Origin: UBA5794 sp965368815 | GTDB taxonomy: Bacteria > Actinomycetota > Acidimicrobiia > Spongiisociales > UBA5794 | NCBI GenBank assembly: GCA_965368815.1 | Contig: CBDUOH010000010.1 | Location: forward strand, 1 to 40,025 | Length of the DNA stretch: 40,025 nt | Direction: 5' to 3' | Shown: one piece after another, positions 22,971 to 31,205 of the stretch | How the letters are laid out: each line of letters opens with the position of its first letter | Numbering within the stretch: position 1 is the first letter of the stretch | Notes under the pieces: model-generated | Databases searched by the model: none | Told to the model about the DNA's origin: nothing | Seen by the model: only the letters and a program-made list of their open reading frames with translations | Program-made: the position numbers and the translations under genes

Positions 22971-24629
22971 CTACTTGTCGAGCGTCACGGTCCAGAGGTT
23001 CATCTGTCCGTTTCCGGAGATGACGTAACCCTTGACGTAATCACGGTACGCCGCGATCTCGTTGAGCGTCCACAACGGAACCCACGGCGGATTCTCGTTG
23101 AGCTCCTGACCGATGGTCCGATAGACCTCGCTCTGATCATCAAGCGCGAGAGCGGCTTGCATCCGAGCGTCTTGGTCCGGGTTGCAGTAGCCCGTCCTCA
23201 CGATGCCGGCATCATTGGTCGCACACGAGAAGTGCGTGTCCCAGTTGTTGCCGATGTTGTCGAGACCACCGTACGCCTGGATCCAGATGTCATATTCGCC
23301 CGCGTCGATCGATGCACTCATCGCCGCTGGGTCGACGGGTATCACCTCGACATCCAATCCGACCTGTCGCAGTTGCTCGGCCACCACTTCGGCTTGGAGC
23401 AGGTTGTTGGTCGCTGAATACAGCAGGACCGGATCGGTCACCGGAGCAAGGAGCTGCCTCGCAAGTTCCGGGTCGTACTGGTAGCCCTCCCAGTCCGGGT
23501 TGTAGCCGGATTCGTTCTCGTCCTCAAGGTCCGCCGGCCTCGGAGACATCTGATTCTCCACGGTGGCGAGACCGCGGAACAGATTCTCGACGATGAGCTC
23601 GCGGTCGATGGCAGCGTTGAGCCCAAGACGCAGATCGAGATCTGCGAACTGGCGACCCTCCTGCACGGACATCTGGAGCATCGTCATCGAGTTGCCCGGC
23701 GTCGATTGGACCTCGATACCGGGTTGGCCTGCCAGCGCTGTCATCGTGTCGGCATCGACCGGGTAGACCAAGTCGACGTTTCCGGAGATCAGCTCAGCGG
23801 CACGAGTCGAAGCCTCAGGAATGAACCGGAATATCAGCTCGTCGACGGCCGGTGGGCCGTCCCAATAGTCCTTGTTCGCCTCGAAACGGATGAATTGACC
23901 CTGCTCCCACTCGACGAACTTCCACGGGCCCGTCCCGAGGGTGGGCATCGTGGCTGCTTGCTCAAGGGTGACTCCGTCGTAGTACCCGGGGCGGAGCATT
24001 TCCTGTGAATAGATACCAAGTGCGACAGGGAACCCCTGCGAGTTGGCTTCGATCGATTCCGAGAGATGGAACCGCACGGTGTAGTCGTCGATAGCCTCAA
24101 CTTCGGTGATCAAGGACTGTGACCCCATCGTCGCGCGCGGCGAGTTCAACTCGGGATCGAACAATCGCTCGTACGTATAGAGGACCGATTCGCTGTTGAA
24201 CGGGTAGCCGTCGGTGAACGTGATGCCTTCGCGCAAGTAGACATCCCACGTGAGGTCGTCGACTTCCTCGGCCCCGGTGGCGAGCTTCCAGACATACGTC
24301 GGTTCGGACTCCGTCGGGTCGATGTAGACAAGGTTGTCGTGCACCTTGCGGGACATGATCTGTGTCAGTCGGTTGCGGTGGTGCTGCGGGTCCATGGTCA
24401 GGTGTTCCGTCGGCACAGCGACCGTCAGCGTCGTCTTCTCCGCTGTTGCGGCCGTCGTGGTCGTATCGGATCCACCGCCGCCTGCGGTCGTGGTCGTCTC
24501 GGTTCCACCGACTGCGGTCGTGGTCGTCTCGTCGGACGAGCTGCCTCCACAGGCGGAAGCGACCATCGCAAGTGCCAGGGCGAGCACCGCCCAGCGCGCG
24601 CTCAGGCGCAATCGTTGTTTCTTGTTCAC
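22971..24629 (-). CDS. ABC transporter solute-binding lipoprotein, family 5 (DppA/OppA type)
   Basis: 552 aa. A basic N-terminus and hydrophobic helix end in the lipobox V-A-S-A-C, with Cys27 lipidated. About 40 residues of Thr/Gly-rich linker (runs of TTTT) tether it to the membrane, a style common in Acidimicrobiia. The mature domain has family-5 marks such as W-D-V-Y-L-R-E-G-I-T-F-T-D-G and later A-E-L-I-S-G-N-V-D. It captures the solute for the DppBCDF-type importer located after the terminator at 22920-22960. Own promoter upstream, so expression is independent of, but parallel to, the importer. Confidence 0.92.
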   Translation of the reverse strand: MNKKQRLRLSARWAVLALALAMVASACGGSSSDETTTTAVGGTETTTTAGGGGSDTTTTAATAEKTTLTVAVPTEHLTMDPQHHRNRLTQIMSRKVHDNLVYIDPTESEPTYVWKLATGAEEVDDLTWDVYLREGITFTDGYPFNSESVLYTYERLFDPELNSPRATMGSQSLITEVEAIDDYTVRFHLSESIEANSQGFPVALGIYSQEMLRPGYYDGVTLEQAATMPTLGTGPWKFVEWEQGQFIRFEANKDYWDGPPAVDELIFRFIPEASTRAAELISGNVDLVYPVDADTMTALAGQPGIEVQSTPGNSMTMLQMSVQEGRQFADLDLRLGLNAAIDRELIVENLFRGLATVENQMSPRPADLEDENESGYNPDWEGYQYDPELARQLLAPVTDPVLLYSATNNLLQAEVVAEQLRQVGLDVEVIPVDPAAMSASIDAGEYDIWIQAYGGLDNIGNNWDTHFSCATNDAGIVRTGYCNPDQDARMQAALALDDQSEVYRTIGQELNENPPWVPLWTLNEIAAYRDYVKGYVISGNGQMNLWTVTLDK

Positions 24630-24736
24630 AGGCTGCTTCTCCGTGTCATGTTCCGTCTCCTCGTGATGGGCCGCTTCAGCCCGTCGATGTCAGCTCTCCA
24701 CCCTCCAACCTGCATCGCAGATTTGAAAGATAAAAT

Positions 24737-24766
24737 AGAATACATAACATGACATCTGCTTGTCAA
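24737..24766 (-). promoter_or_regulatory. Promoter of the solute-binding protein gene
   Basis: Minus-strand TTGACA (24766-24761) and TATTCT (24742-24737) are 18 bp apart, the same geometry as the importer promoter. GATAAAATAGAATACA (plus strand 24729-24744) overlaps the -10 and carries the ATAGA-N-TA element. The rest of 24630-24914 has no gene that I can support. Confidence 0.55.
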
Positions 24767-24914
24767 AGAGTTCGCCTTGAGAGACCGGCCGGCCGGCAGC
24801 ACGACATCGCTGCCACGGTCGGTGTACCCGATGCAATACTCACCGGGAACGCATCAAACCGGCCGGTACGTCGTTTCGGGAAACCCGGCGGCCGTCAAGC
24901 CTGCGACCCTCGAG

Positions 24915-25580
24915 TCAACGCAGCGTGATGGGTTCCGCGGGCGGAAGACCGAACTTGCCCAGGATCGCCGCAGCCGGAACTCCGACGACGGTCGTGTCGG
25001 GAGCGACGTCCCTCACGACGACAGCGCCTGCGCCGACCATGGCACGCGCTCCGACCGAGAGTTTCTGGACGACCGACGCCCCGAGACCGACGTGGGCTCC
25101 GGTGCCAACGCGGACCGTCCCCGCCAGATTCGCACCCGGAGCGATGAACGCGCCATCGTCGATCACGCAGTCATGACCGATCAGCGCACCGTAGTTGACG
25201 ATGACACCCCATCCGATCCTGACGTCGGTGCATACGACCGCACCGGGACACAGGATCGATCCTGGCCCGACGGTCGATCCTGCTCCGAGGACAACCGTGG
25301 GGTGGATCACGGTGACGAGTTCAACCCCGTGGTCCTGCAAGAATCTGAGTGCAGCGACCCGCTTGGGCGTATTGCCTGCCGCGGGCACGACTTTCACGCC
25401 TGGGTTCAGAATCGGGTAGTCGATACCCCCCACGATGGGAAGACCAACCTCTTCCCCACCGATCTCATCGGGATTGTGGGTGATGAACCCGACCACTGAA
25501 TCCGCAGTCCCGGCATCACGCATCCACGACAGGGTGTCGCGACCCATCCCCCTCGTTCCGTAGATGAGTACATCAGCCAT
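24915..25580 (-). CDS. NeuD/PglD-like sugar O-acyltransferase (left-handed beta-helix)
   Basis: 221 aa. The N-terminal about 75 residues form a small Rossmann-like domain (V-L-I-Y-G-T-R-G-M-G-R-D). Hexapeptide repeats ([IV]-G-x-G-x) follow from about 95 to 205, with the catalytic His in Y-G-A-L-I-G-H-D. This is the sialic acid/bacillosamine acetyltransferase layout. No other surface-glycan genes are nearby, so an acyl transfer to a small molecule is equally possible. It lies 19 bp after the LLM gene, last of a minus-strand series. Confidence 0.85.
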   Translation of the reverse strand: MADVLIYGTRGMGRDTLSWMRDAGTADSVVGFITHNPDEIGGEEVGLPIVGGIDYPILNPGVKVVPAAGNTPKRVAALRFLQDHGVELVTVIHPTVVLGAGSTVGPGSILCPGAVVCTDVRIGWGVIVNYGALIGHDCVIDDGAFIAPGANLAGTVRVGTGAHVGLGASVVQKLSVGARAMVGAGAVVVRDVAPDTTVVGVPAAAILGKFGLPPAEPITLR

Positions 25581-25599
25581 GACCGCCCGCCTCTCGTTG

Positions 25600-26547
25600 T
25601 CAGTGTCGCAGCAACGGGGAAAGTTGTCGGGCAGCTGCTGCGAACGCCCGTTCGCTCTTGACGACGACCTTCACATACGCGCGTTGGAAACCCAGTTTCC
25701 CCAGATCTTCAAGACGTTCGAGATGCTCATCCCACGTGAGCATCGGAATCCGATCTCCGATGTACTCGCGCATCTCGGGTACAGACCGACCGCGGGGCGA
25801 ACCCCACTCGGCCAAGAACTCGTCGATCTCTGACGCACTGTCGCCTCCGATCATTCGATAGGCGGTGCTGAACCTGATGGCATCCGGATCGCGTCCCGCG
25901 GCATCGGCGGCGCGACGCATGGTGGCCAAGCGATCGGCGACCACATCCGGATCGTGGACCGCCACATTGAATTCACCTGCGTATCGCCCAGCAAGGGCAG
26001 GCGTTCGTACCGGTCCCGTTCCCCCGACGACGAGGCGCATGTCCGTCCTCGCTCGAGGTTGGAGGTCAAAGCCCATGAGCTGGTAGTGCTGACCTTTGAA
26101 TCCACGGGTTGGTTCGTGGATGTACGCATCGAGATACCCGAGAGCTTCTTCGAGCATGTCGAATCGATCCCCACGGGTCGGGTAGCGGATACCGAAGTAT
26201 TCGTGCTCATCCTCGTGCCATCCCGTGCCGAGACCAAGCGAGAATCGCCCACCGGACAGTTCGTCGATGGTCGTCATGGATTTCGCATAAACGGCTGGGT
26301 GCCGAAAGGTGATCGGACTGACCAGCATCACGATCTCCATTCGCGCGGTGTCACGTCCGAGGGCGGCTGCCTGCACGAGGGAGTCATACACCGGTTGGGC
26401 ATAGTCGACTTCGTCCGAACCGTTCAGATAGTGGTCCGCAAGGGCGACTGCGACGAATCCATGCGCCTCGGCGATCTGCGCTATCGCCAGCACGTGGTCG
26501 TAGGACCCTGTCACTTGCACAGCGAGTTCCAATGGCCTGCCTTTCAC
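25600..26547 (-). CDS. LLM-class (luciferase-like) oxidoreductase, probably F420-dependent
   Basis: About 315 aa from GTG 26547; the open frame reaches back to 26664 but would overlap the enolase-superfamily gene, and TTG 26532 is another possible start. Features are A-Q-I-A-E-A-H-G-F near the start, G-R-F-S-L-G-L-G-T-G-W and then L-V-V-G-G-T-G. This matches TIM-barrel monooxygenases/reductases that use F420 or FMN. Such enzymes are abundant in actinobacteria. Cofactor and substrate are unproven. It is 16 bp after the enolase gene and likely co-transcribed. Confidence 0.87.
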   Translation of the reverse strand: MKGRPLELAVQVTGSYDHVLAIAQIAEAHGFVAVALADHYLNGSDEVDYAQPVYDSLVQAAALGRDTARMEIVMLVSPITFRHPAVYAKSMTTIDELSGGRFSLGLGTGWHEDEHEYFGIRYPTRGDRFDMLEEALGYLDAYIHEPTRGFKGQHYQLMGFDLQPRARTDMRLVVGGTGPVRTPALAGRYAGEFNVAVHDPDVVADRLATMRRAADAAGRDPDAIRFSTAYRMIGGDSASEIDEFLAEWGSPRGRSVPEMREYIGDRIPMLTWDEHLERLEDLGKLGFQRAYVKVVVKSERAFAAAARQLSPLLRH

Positions 26548-26563
26548 TCGAGTCCGGATCCGA

Positions 26564-27769
26564 TCAGATCGCCGACTTCCTCGAAATCGTGTTTGGGTCG
26601 TTCGCAACGGTCTCGGAGAGACCGAGGCCGATTCCTGATCGCACCGGAGGAAGGATGCGTCCATCGATCACTTTGATCGAGCCATCGGTGAGATCGGCAT
26701 ACCAGGTTCGCAGATACGCGCGCACGCTCTCCTGGTAGATCACATTGCGCGACGCAAGCCCAACGTGGAGCCCGGCCAGTAGTGTGAACGGACCGGTGCA
26801 GTCATGCATCGCGACCGACCGATCGAATGATTCGGCCAAATCGACGATCTTCCGGGTCTCTGTGATGCCCCCGACCCAGGTCGGGTCGACCATCACAAGA
26901 TCGGCTGCACGGTTCTCCAACAGCTGGCGATACTGGCCCCTCGTCCCGATCATTTCACTGGCGATGACGGGTGTCGTAGTCGAGGCGGTGAGCTCGCCAA
27001 CCGCCTCGATGTCGGACCCGATCACAAGATCTTCGAGCCACGCCAGCCGATACGGTTCCGTGGCGGCAGCAATCTTCTTCGCCGTGGCGAGGTCCCAGAG
27101 CCCGTGACCTTCGATCATGATGTCGATCTCGAGTCCGACAGCGTCACGGATCGCTTCGATCGGTTCAATCGCTGTTCGCATCTCCGTTTCTGAAATCGAC
27201 CTGCCACCGTTCGCTTTCGCGATGTCGTCAAACGGCCAGATCTTCATAGCGGAGATGCCCTCGGCAAGCAGCGATCTCGCAAGATCACCGGGTGCGTTGC
27301 GCTGAGCCCACAGATCATCCCACTGCCCCTGTGGGCCTTCGCCGTCGGAAGGACCCCTTCCGTAGCCGGGGCCGGCGCATGTGTTGTACGTCGGGAGGCT
27401 TTCGTGGGCAAGTCCGCCGAGGAGCTGGTAGATCGGTACACCGAGCGCTTGGCCCCGAATGTCCCATAGGGCGACGTCGATGGCCGAAAGAGCCCGGAGT
27501 TCCGCACCAAACCCACCCCAGCGAGCGAACTGCCTTGTCGCCGTGTCATCCCAGTGCTTGGCGATCGCCGACGGGTCGGATCCCAACAAGCGCTGTGCCA
27601 TGACTTCATGCACAAAAGAGTCAACGGCGCCAGGAGCATAGAAGGTGTCGCCGGTACCGACGAAACCAGCAGCCGTCCTGACCTGAACGATCAGAAGATT
27701 CGGGTGTCCCCGCAGCCGGAAAGTCTCGAGTGCAACAACGCGATCGACGTTCAGGTTCTGTCCGGTCAC
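26564..27769 (-). CDS. Enolase-superfamily (mandelate racemase/muconate lactonising-type) protein, probable acid-sugar dehydratase
   Basis: 401 aa from GTG 27769 with GGAAGGGA upstream. The N-terminal capping domain leads to the barrel. Second-strand Lys lies in M-K-I-W-P-F-D, i.e. K-x-W instead of K-x-K. Metal ligands are in I-M-I-E-G-H, W-L-E-D-L and A-S-E-M, and a late M-H-D-C supplies His. This pattern fits acid-sugar dehydratase-like members more than true mandelate racemase. Possible substrates are aldonates such as galactonate or fuconate. Grouped with MmgE/PrpD and LLM genes on the same strand. Confidence 0.85.
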   Translation of the reverse strand: MTGQNLNVDRVVALETFRLRGHPNLLIVQVRTAAGFVGTGDTFYAPGAVDSFVHEVMAQRLLGSDPSAIAKHWDDTATRQFARWGGFGAELRALSAIDVALWDIRGQALGVPIYQLLGGLAHESLPTYNTCAGPGYGRGPSDGEGPQGQWDDLWAQRNAPGDLARSLLAEGISAMKIWPFDDIAKANGGRSISETEMRTAIEPIEAIRDAVGLEIDIMIEGHGLWDLATAKKIAAATEPYRLAWLEDLVIGSDIEAVGELTASTTTPVIASEMIGTRGQYRQLLENRAADLVMVDPTWVGGITETRKIVDLAESFDRSVAMHDCTGPFTLLAGLHVGLASRNVIYQESVRAYLRTWYADLTDGSIKVIDGRILPPVRSGIGLGLSETVANDPNTISRKSAI

Positions 27770-27848
27770 GGGCGGGTCCCTTCCTCTGCGGGCACCGCGA
27801 CGCCCGATGCCGGGGTACCCGCACAGTGCCGTCGATGATTCCCAGTGA

Positions 27849-29219
27849 TCACTTGGAGCTCACGCTCAGAAGATCCCACAAGTCACCATCTCCGCCGAAG
27901 TCCCAGACTGCCGATGACAACTGCGCTGCCTGGCCGGGACCGACCACGGGGTCAACGAACTCGTGGAACTTCCTATCGAGATCGGCGTCGGACATCGGAT
28001 TGGCTGGCTCGCCGTATGGTTGGAGAACCTCCTCGACGAAGTCGCGACCAGCCGAGCGGATCGTCACCCGTGCGGGTCTGTTGTTCGGATATGAGCGCGT
28101 ATAACCGTCGTCGATTCGGACGTCGGTCGCCGCAGTGATTCTCTTGATGCGGGCGTCGGCCCTGGCATCTGCTTCGAAATGCTCCATGGAAACCTCCCCG
28201 ACCGCCAAGGCCGCTGCGACGGAGTATGGGAGACTCATCTGAGCGTCCATCGTGTTCATGATGTCCTTGCGGTCATGGCTCGCCGCTATGGCAAAGGTGT
28301 CGACCAGTACCGACTCGATCCGCTCCGCGTCGAACCCGTCGGCTTCGCGGATCCTCAATGCTGCGTCGATGGCACCGTGGACGTGTCGACAACACGGATA
28401 CGGCTTGTTGTATGTCTGGAGCATCCTCCAGGTTTGACCAAGGTCGCCCATCAGGTGATCTGCATCGAATTCACCACCGGTGAATGCGTGGAAGTACCCG
28501 TGGTCGCCTTCGAGCACATTCGACGGACCCAACAGCCCGATCATCGCAAGCTCAGCACTCACGACACCATCACGGGCAGCCTTTCCGGCGTGATACCGCT
28601 TGATATCGGAACCTTCGTCGAGAAACGAGAGCAGGCCCCCGGCATGAGATGCCGCGGTCCCGAACGCGCCGGCCAGCTGGGTGGCATCAGCGCCCTGGAG
28701 TGTTGCCACACCTACCGCTGAACCGAACGTTCCGACAAGTGCCGTGTTGTGGAACCCACGGCGGCGTTGTGCCGGATGACTCGCCCCCGCGATGCGCACC
28801 GCCACTTCATATCCGAGAGCGACGGCGCGGGTGACCTCATCGGCCGAACTGTTCTCTCGCTCGGCGACCGCCAATATGCCCGACACGATCGGTGCGCCAG
28901 GGTGGCACGCCCCGGGTGTGTACCCATCGTCAAGATCCAGGGCATGAGCAGCTGTTCCGTTCACGACGGCAGCGCCTGCCGAACTGAATCTCAGGTCCGT
29001 ACCGATCACGGTTGCCGAGCGGTCGCGATCGGAGCGCGAAACATATGTGCGGACCGCTGAAGCCGCCTCCGAATGCGCTCCGGCAAATGCAGCAGCCAGG
29101 TAGTCGATGAGGATTCGACGAACTTGATGGCGGACGTTGTCCGGCAGGTCCGACGACGACGTCGAGGCCAACCAGCCCGACAATTTCATCGTCAATCGCG
29201 ATCGTTCAGTGGGTTCCAC
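27849..29219 (-). CDS. Second MmgE/PrpD-family protein
   Basis: 456 aa from GTG 29219, chosen because AAGGAG (29229-29224) lies just before it; the frame is open to 29273 and ATG 29189 is also possible. It has the family's N-terminal A-L-D-L-D-D-G-Y-T-P-G-A-C-H-P-G motif, A-L-G-Y-E-V-A-V-R-I, K-R-Y-H-A-G-K-A-A and P-C-C-R-H-V-H-G-A-I-D. It is clearly different from the MmgE/PrpD at 9158-10570, so it is an ancient paralog, not a recent copy. TACAAT (29245-29240, minus) could be a local -10, giving a very short leader. Reaction unknown. Confidence 0.85.
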   Translation of the reverse strand: MEPTERSRLTMKLSGWLASTSSSDLPDNVRHQVRRILIDYLAAAFAGAHSEAASAVRTYVSRSDRDRSATVIGTDLRFSSAGAAVVNGTAAHALDLDDGYTPGACHPGAPIVSGILAVAERENSSADEVTRAVALGYEVAVRIAGASHPAQRRRGFHNTALVGTFGSAVGVATLQGADATQLAGAFGTAASHAGGLLSFLDEGSDIKRYHAGKAARDGVVSAELAMIGLLGPSNVLEGDHGYFHAFTGGEFDADHLMGDLGQTWRMLQTYNKPYPCCRHVHGAIDAALRIREADGFDAERIESVLVDTFAIAASHDRKDIMNTMDAQMSLPYSVAAALAVGEVSMEHFEADARADARIKRITAATDVRIDDGYTRSYPNNRPARVTIRSAGRDFVEEVLQPYGEPANPMSDADLDRKFHEFVDPVVGPGQAAQLSSAVWDFGGDGDLWDLLSVSSK

Positions 29220-29269
29220 GACACTCCTTGGCTTCATATATTGTATTGCTTCCCGCTGGGGCACGCCAT

Positions 29270-30535
29270 TCACGCAAACCCGCTGGTCGAAGGCATCGCT
29301 GCCCCAGCTGCGCGCCGTTGCGCACGGCGCTCATGGACACTGAGCCACACGGCAACTGCTGCAACAAGCAACCCACTCGCTGCGAACGCGAGCCGCGGCC
29401 CGGACACCTCCATCAACCACCCACCGACGAGACCCCCGACCGGTTTCGTGCCGATGAAGGCAATGCTGTACAGGGCGAGTATGCGGCCGATCATATGGTC
29501 CTCGACCCTGAGCTGAAGATTGGTCTGAGCAGCGATGATCACGGTCGTGCCGGTCGCACCGAGGGCGAACAGCGCAACCATTGCAAACGTGATGTTCGGA
29601 GCAGCTGCGGTGAACACGAGTGTCACAGACACGAGTCCGACCGTCTTGATCATTTGCATCTGCCCCTGGACCGCTCTCCGTGCAGAGGACACCGCTCCCA
29701 CGAATGCACCGGCTCCCACCGTTCCCAGCAAGATCCCGTACATGGCCGCACCACCTTCAAACGTCACGGTCGCGTATACGGGCATCAACACACCGTAGTT
29801 CCACGCAAAGGTCCCGACGACGGTCGCTATTGCGAGGATCGTCCAGAGCCGGTCGTTGCCCAGGGCGTAGGAGAGACCGGCCCGAACCTGCCGCTTACCT
29901 CGCGGAGTCGGTGGCGTGTCGCGCAGTTGTGATCGATCTACGAGGAGGACCGTGACAATCAACGCGCCATAGCTCAGCGAGTTCAGGCCGAAGTTCCAAG
30001 TGACGCCGAGGACGGCGATCAGGAGACCGCCGATTGCTGGCCCAGCCGTCCGAGCCACCGTTGCCGCCGTCGAGTTGAGCGCGATCGCGTTGGGGAGTTC
30101 GTCATCGCTGACAAGCTCCCGAACAAACGCGCGCCGGAGCGGGTTGTCGACAGCGGTGACACAGCCCTTCAGCAACCCGATTCCGTACACCAACCACAGG
30201 GAAACATTTGGCACCAGACTGATCACGGCAAATGAAGCGGCTCCAAGCATGAGCAGCGACTGCGTGATATACATGAGACGAATCCTGGGAAAACGGTCGA
30301 CCAGCAACCCCCCGTACGCACCGAGCACGAGCACGGGACCAAGGCTGACCGCCGAGTAGTACCCGAGCGCCAGCGGGCTACCGGTGAGCTCGAAAATGAA
30401 CCAAGCCGCAGCGGTCGATTCCATCCACATACCCATCATCGACAGCCATTGACCGACGAGATAGCGACGGAAGTTCGGGTTCGACAGCGATTTTCCGACG
30501 CGATTCCCGCCGCTGCCGCGTCTCAAGAGTTTCAC
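29270..30535 (-). CDS. MFS transporter, EntS-like exporter family
   Basis: 421 aa, about twelve membrane helices. The N-terminus N-P-N-F-R-R-Y-L-V-G-Q-W-L-S-M-M-G and the loop G-G-L-L-V-D-R-F-P-R-I-R are typical of the MFS_3/EntS exporters, which release siderophores or drugs. GTG 30535 overlaps the MarR stop (GTGA), so regulator and exporter are translated together. With a divergent ABC exporter this makes a two-pump efflux locus. The 50 bp to the next gene may allow read-through into the MmgE/PrpD gene. Confidence 0.88.
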   Translation of the reverse strand: MKLLRRGSGGNRVGKSLSNPNFRRYLVGQWLSMMGMWMESTAAAWFIFELTGSPLALGYYSAVSLGPVLVLGAYGGLLVDRFPRIRLMYITQSLLMLGAASFAVISLVPNVSLWLVYGIGLLKGCVTAVDNPLRRAFVRELVSDDELPNAIALNSTAATVARTAGPAIGGLLIAVLGVTWNFGLNSLSYGALIVTVLLVDRSQLRDTPPTPRGKRQVRAGLSYALGNDRLWTILAIATVVGTFAWNYGVLMPVYATVTFEGGAAMYGILLGTVGAGAFVGAVSSARRAVQGQMQMIKTVGLVSVTLVFTAAAPNITFAMVALFALGATGTTVIIAAQTNLQLRVEDHMIGRILALYSIAFIGTKPVGGLVGGWLMEVSGPRLAFAASGLLVAAVAVWLSVHERRAQRRAAGAAMPSTSGFA

Positions 30536-30990
30536 GAGGAGTTTTCGCCCGCTGCCTCGCTCCGCGGAAGGTTCCGTTCACGGAACACGTTGAGCGCCGC
30601 GCCGAGAGTCTCAAGACTCGCGACGATGGTCCCGATCTGATCAGACGGAATCGACTCCGCCACTGCCCGAAGTCGAGCAATGATGAGACGGTCAGCCTCA
30701 GCGAGGGCGTCCAGACCCTTTTGCGTTATCGAGATCTCGACACGCCGACGGTCCACCTCGCTTGGCAATCGCACGACATAGCCACGAGGCTCGAGCCAAT
30801 CAAGTGTCGCTGTGACGGTCGGGCGGCTGATCGAAAGCTTGACGGCCAACACCTTCGCAGCCGTATCCCCCGTCACCAGATACGCAAGCATGCGATAACC
30901 CGCTGGGGAGAGTTCCGATTTGTTGAGAGCCAGATTCACCGTCCGCCCGAGTTGGGCGGCGGCCCGAGCAGCTGCTGTCGAGATCTCCAC
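30532..30990 (-). CDS. MarR-family transcriptional regulator
   Basis: 152 aa from GTG 30990 with AGG 6 nt upstream. The winged helix lies around residues 40-95: S-P-A-G-Y-R-M-L, then V-L-A-V-K-L-S-I-S-R-P-T-V-T-A-T-L-D-W-L-E and wing D-R-R-R-V-E-I. MarR proteins repress exporters and are relieved by small aromatic or other ligands. It lies between two exporters with a palindrome in the divergent spacer, so it probably controls both. Confidence 0.9.
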   Translation of the reverse strand: MEISTAAARAAAQLGRTVNLALNKSELSPAGYRMLAYLVTGDTAAKVLAVKLSISRPTVTATLDWLEPRGYVVRLPSEVDRRRVEISITQKGLDALAEADRLIIARLRAVAESIPSDQIGTIVASLETLGAALNVFRERNLPRSEAAGENSS

Positions 30991-31031
30991 ACGTCACCTG
31001 TCCCGAATGCGGGCCGGAGCGAATTTGATTA

Positions 31032-31042
31032 GTTAGTCTAAC
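31032..31042. promoter_or_regulatory. Palindromic MarR-type operator
   Basis: GTTAGTCTAAC is a perfect 5-1-5 palindrome in the only AT-rich part of the 215-bp spacer between marR (30990) and the ABC exporter (31206). A preceding TTA extends the left half. Its size and position fit a MarR dimer site overlapping divergent promoters. No other copy was noticed in the window. Confidence 0.6.
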
Positions 31043-31205
31043 GAACACAGCCCCGCTGGGCCAGCACCCCCACAAGAAACCGACCCATGACCGCACGAAC
31101 CCGAACCTCGACAGTGGATCCCATATCTCCACCCTGGTTTGTTCCGGCCGCCCCACCGCGAGTGCGACCGAGTCGCCTCTGGACGAAGGTTGCAGGGGGT
31201 CGCAG

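Noticed and set aside
24777..25499. Plus-strand frame of 240 codons
   Set aside because: Antisense to the NeuD-like acyltransferase, whose hexapeptide repeats are clear; the frame has an Asp/Arg-rich shadow composition.
26564..27769. Annotation as mandelate racemase forming a mandelate pathway with the FMN oxidase and ThDP enzyme
   Set aside because: The second-strand motif is K-x-W rather than K-x-K, and the genes lie in different operons over 18 kb apart, so a true mandelate pathway is not supported.
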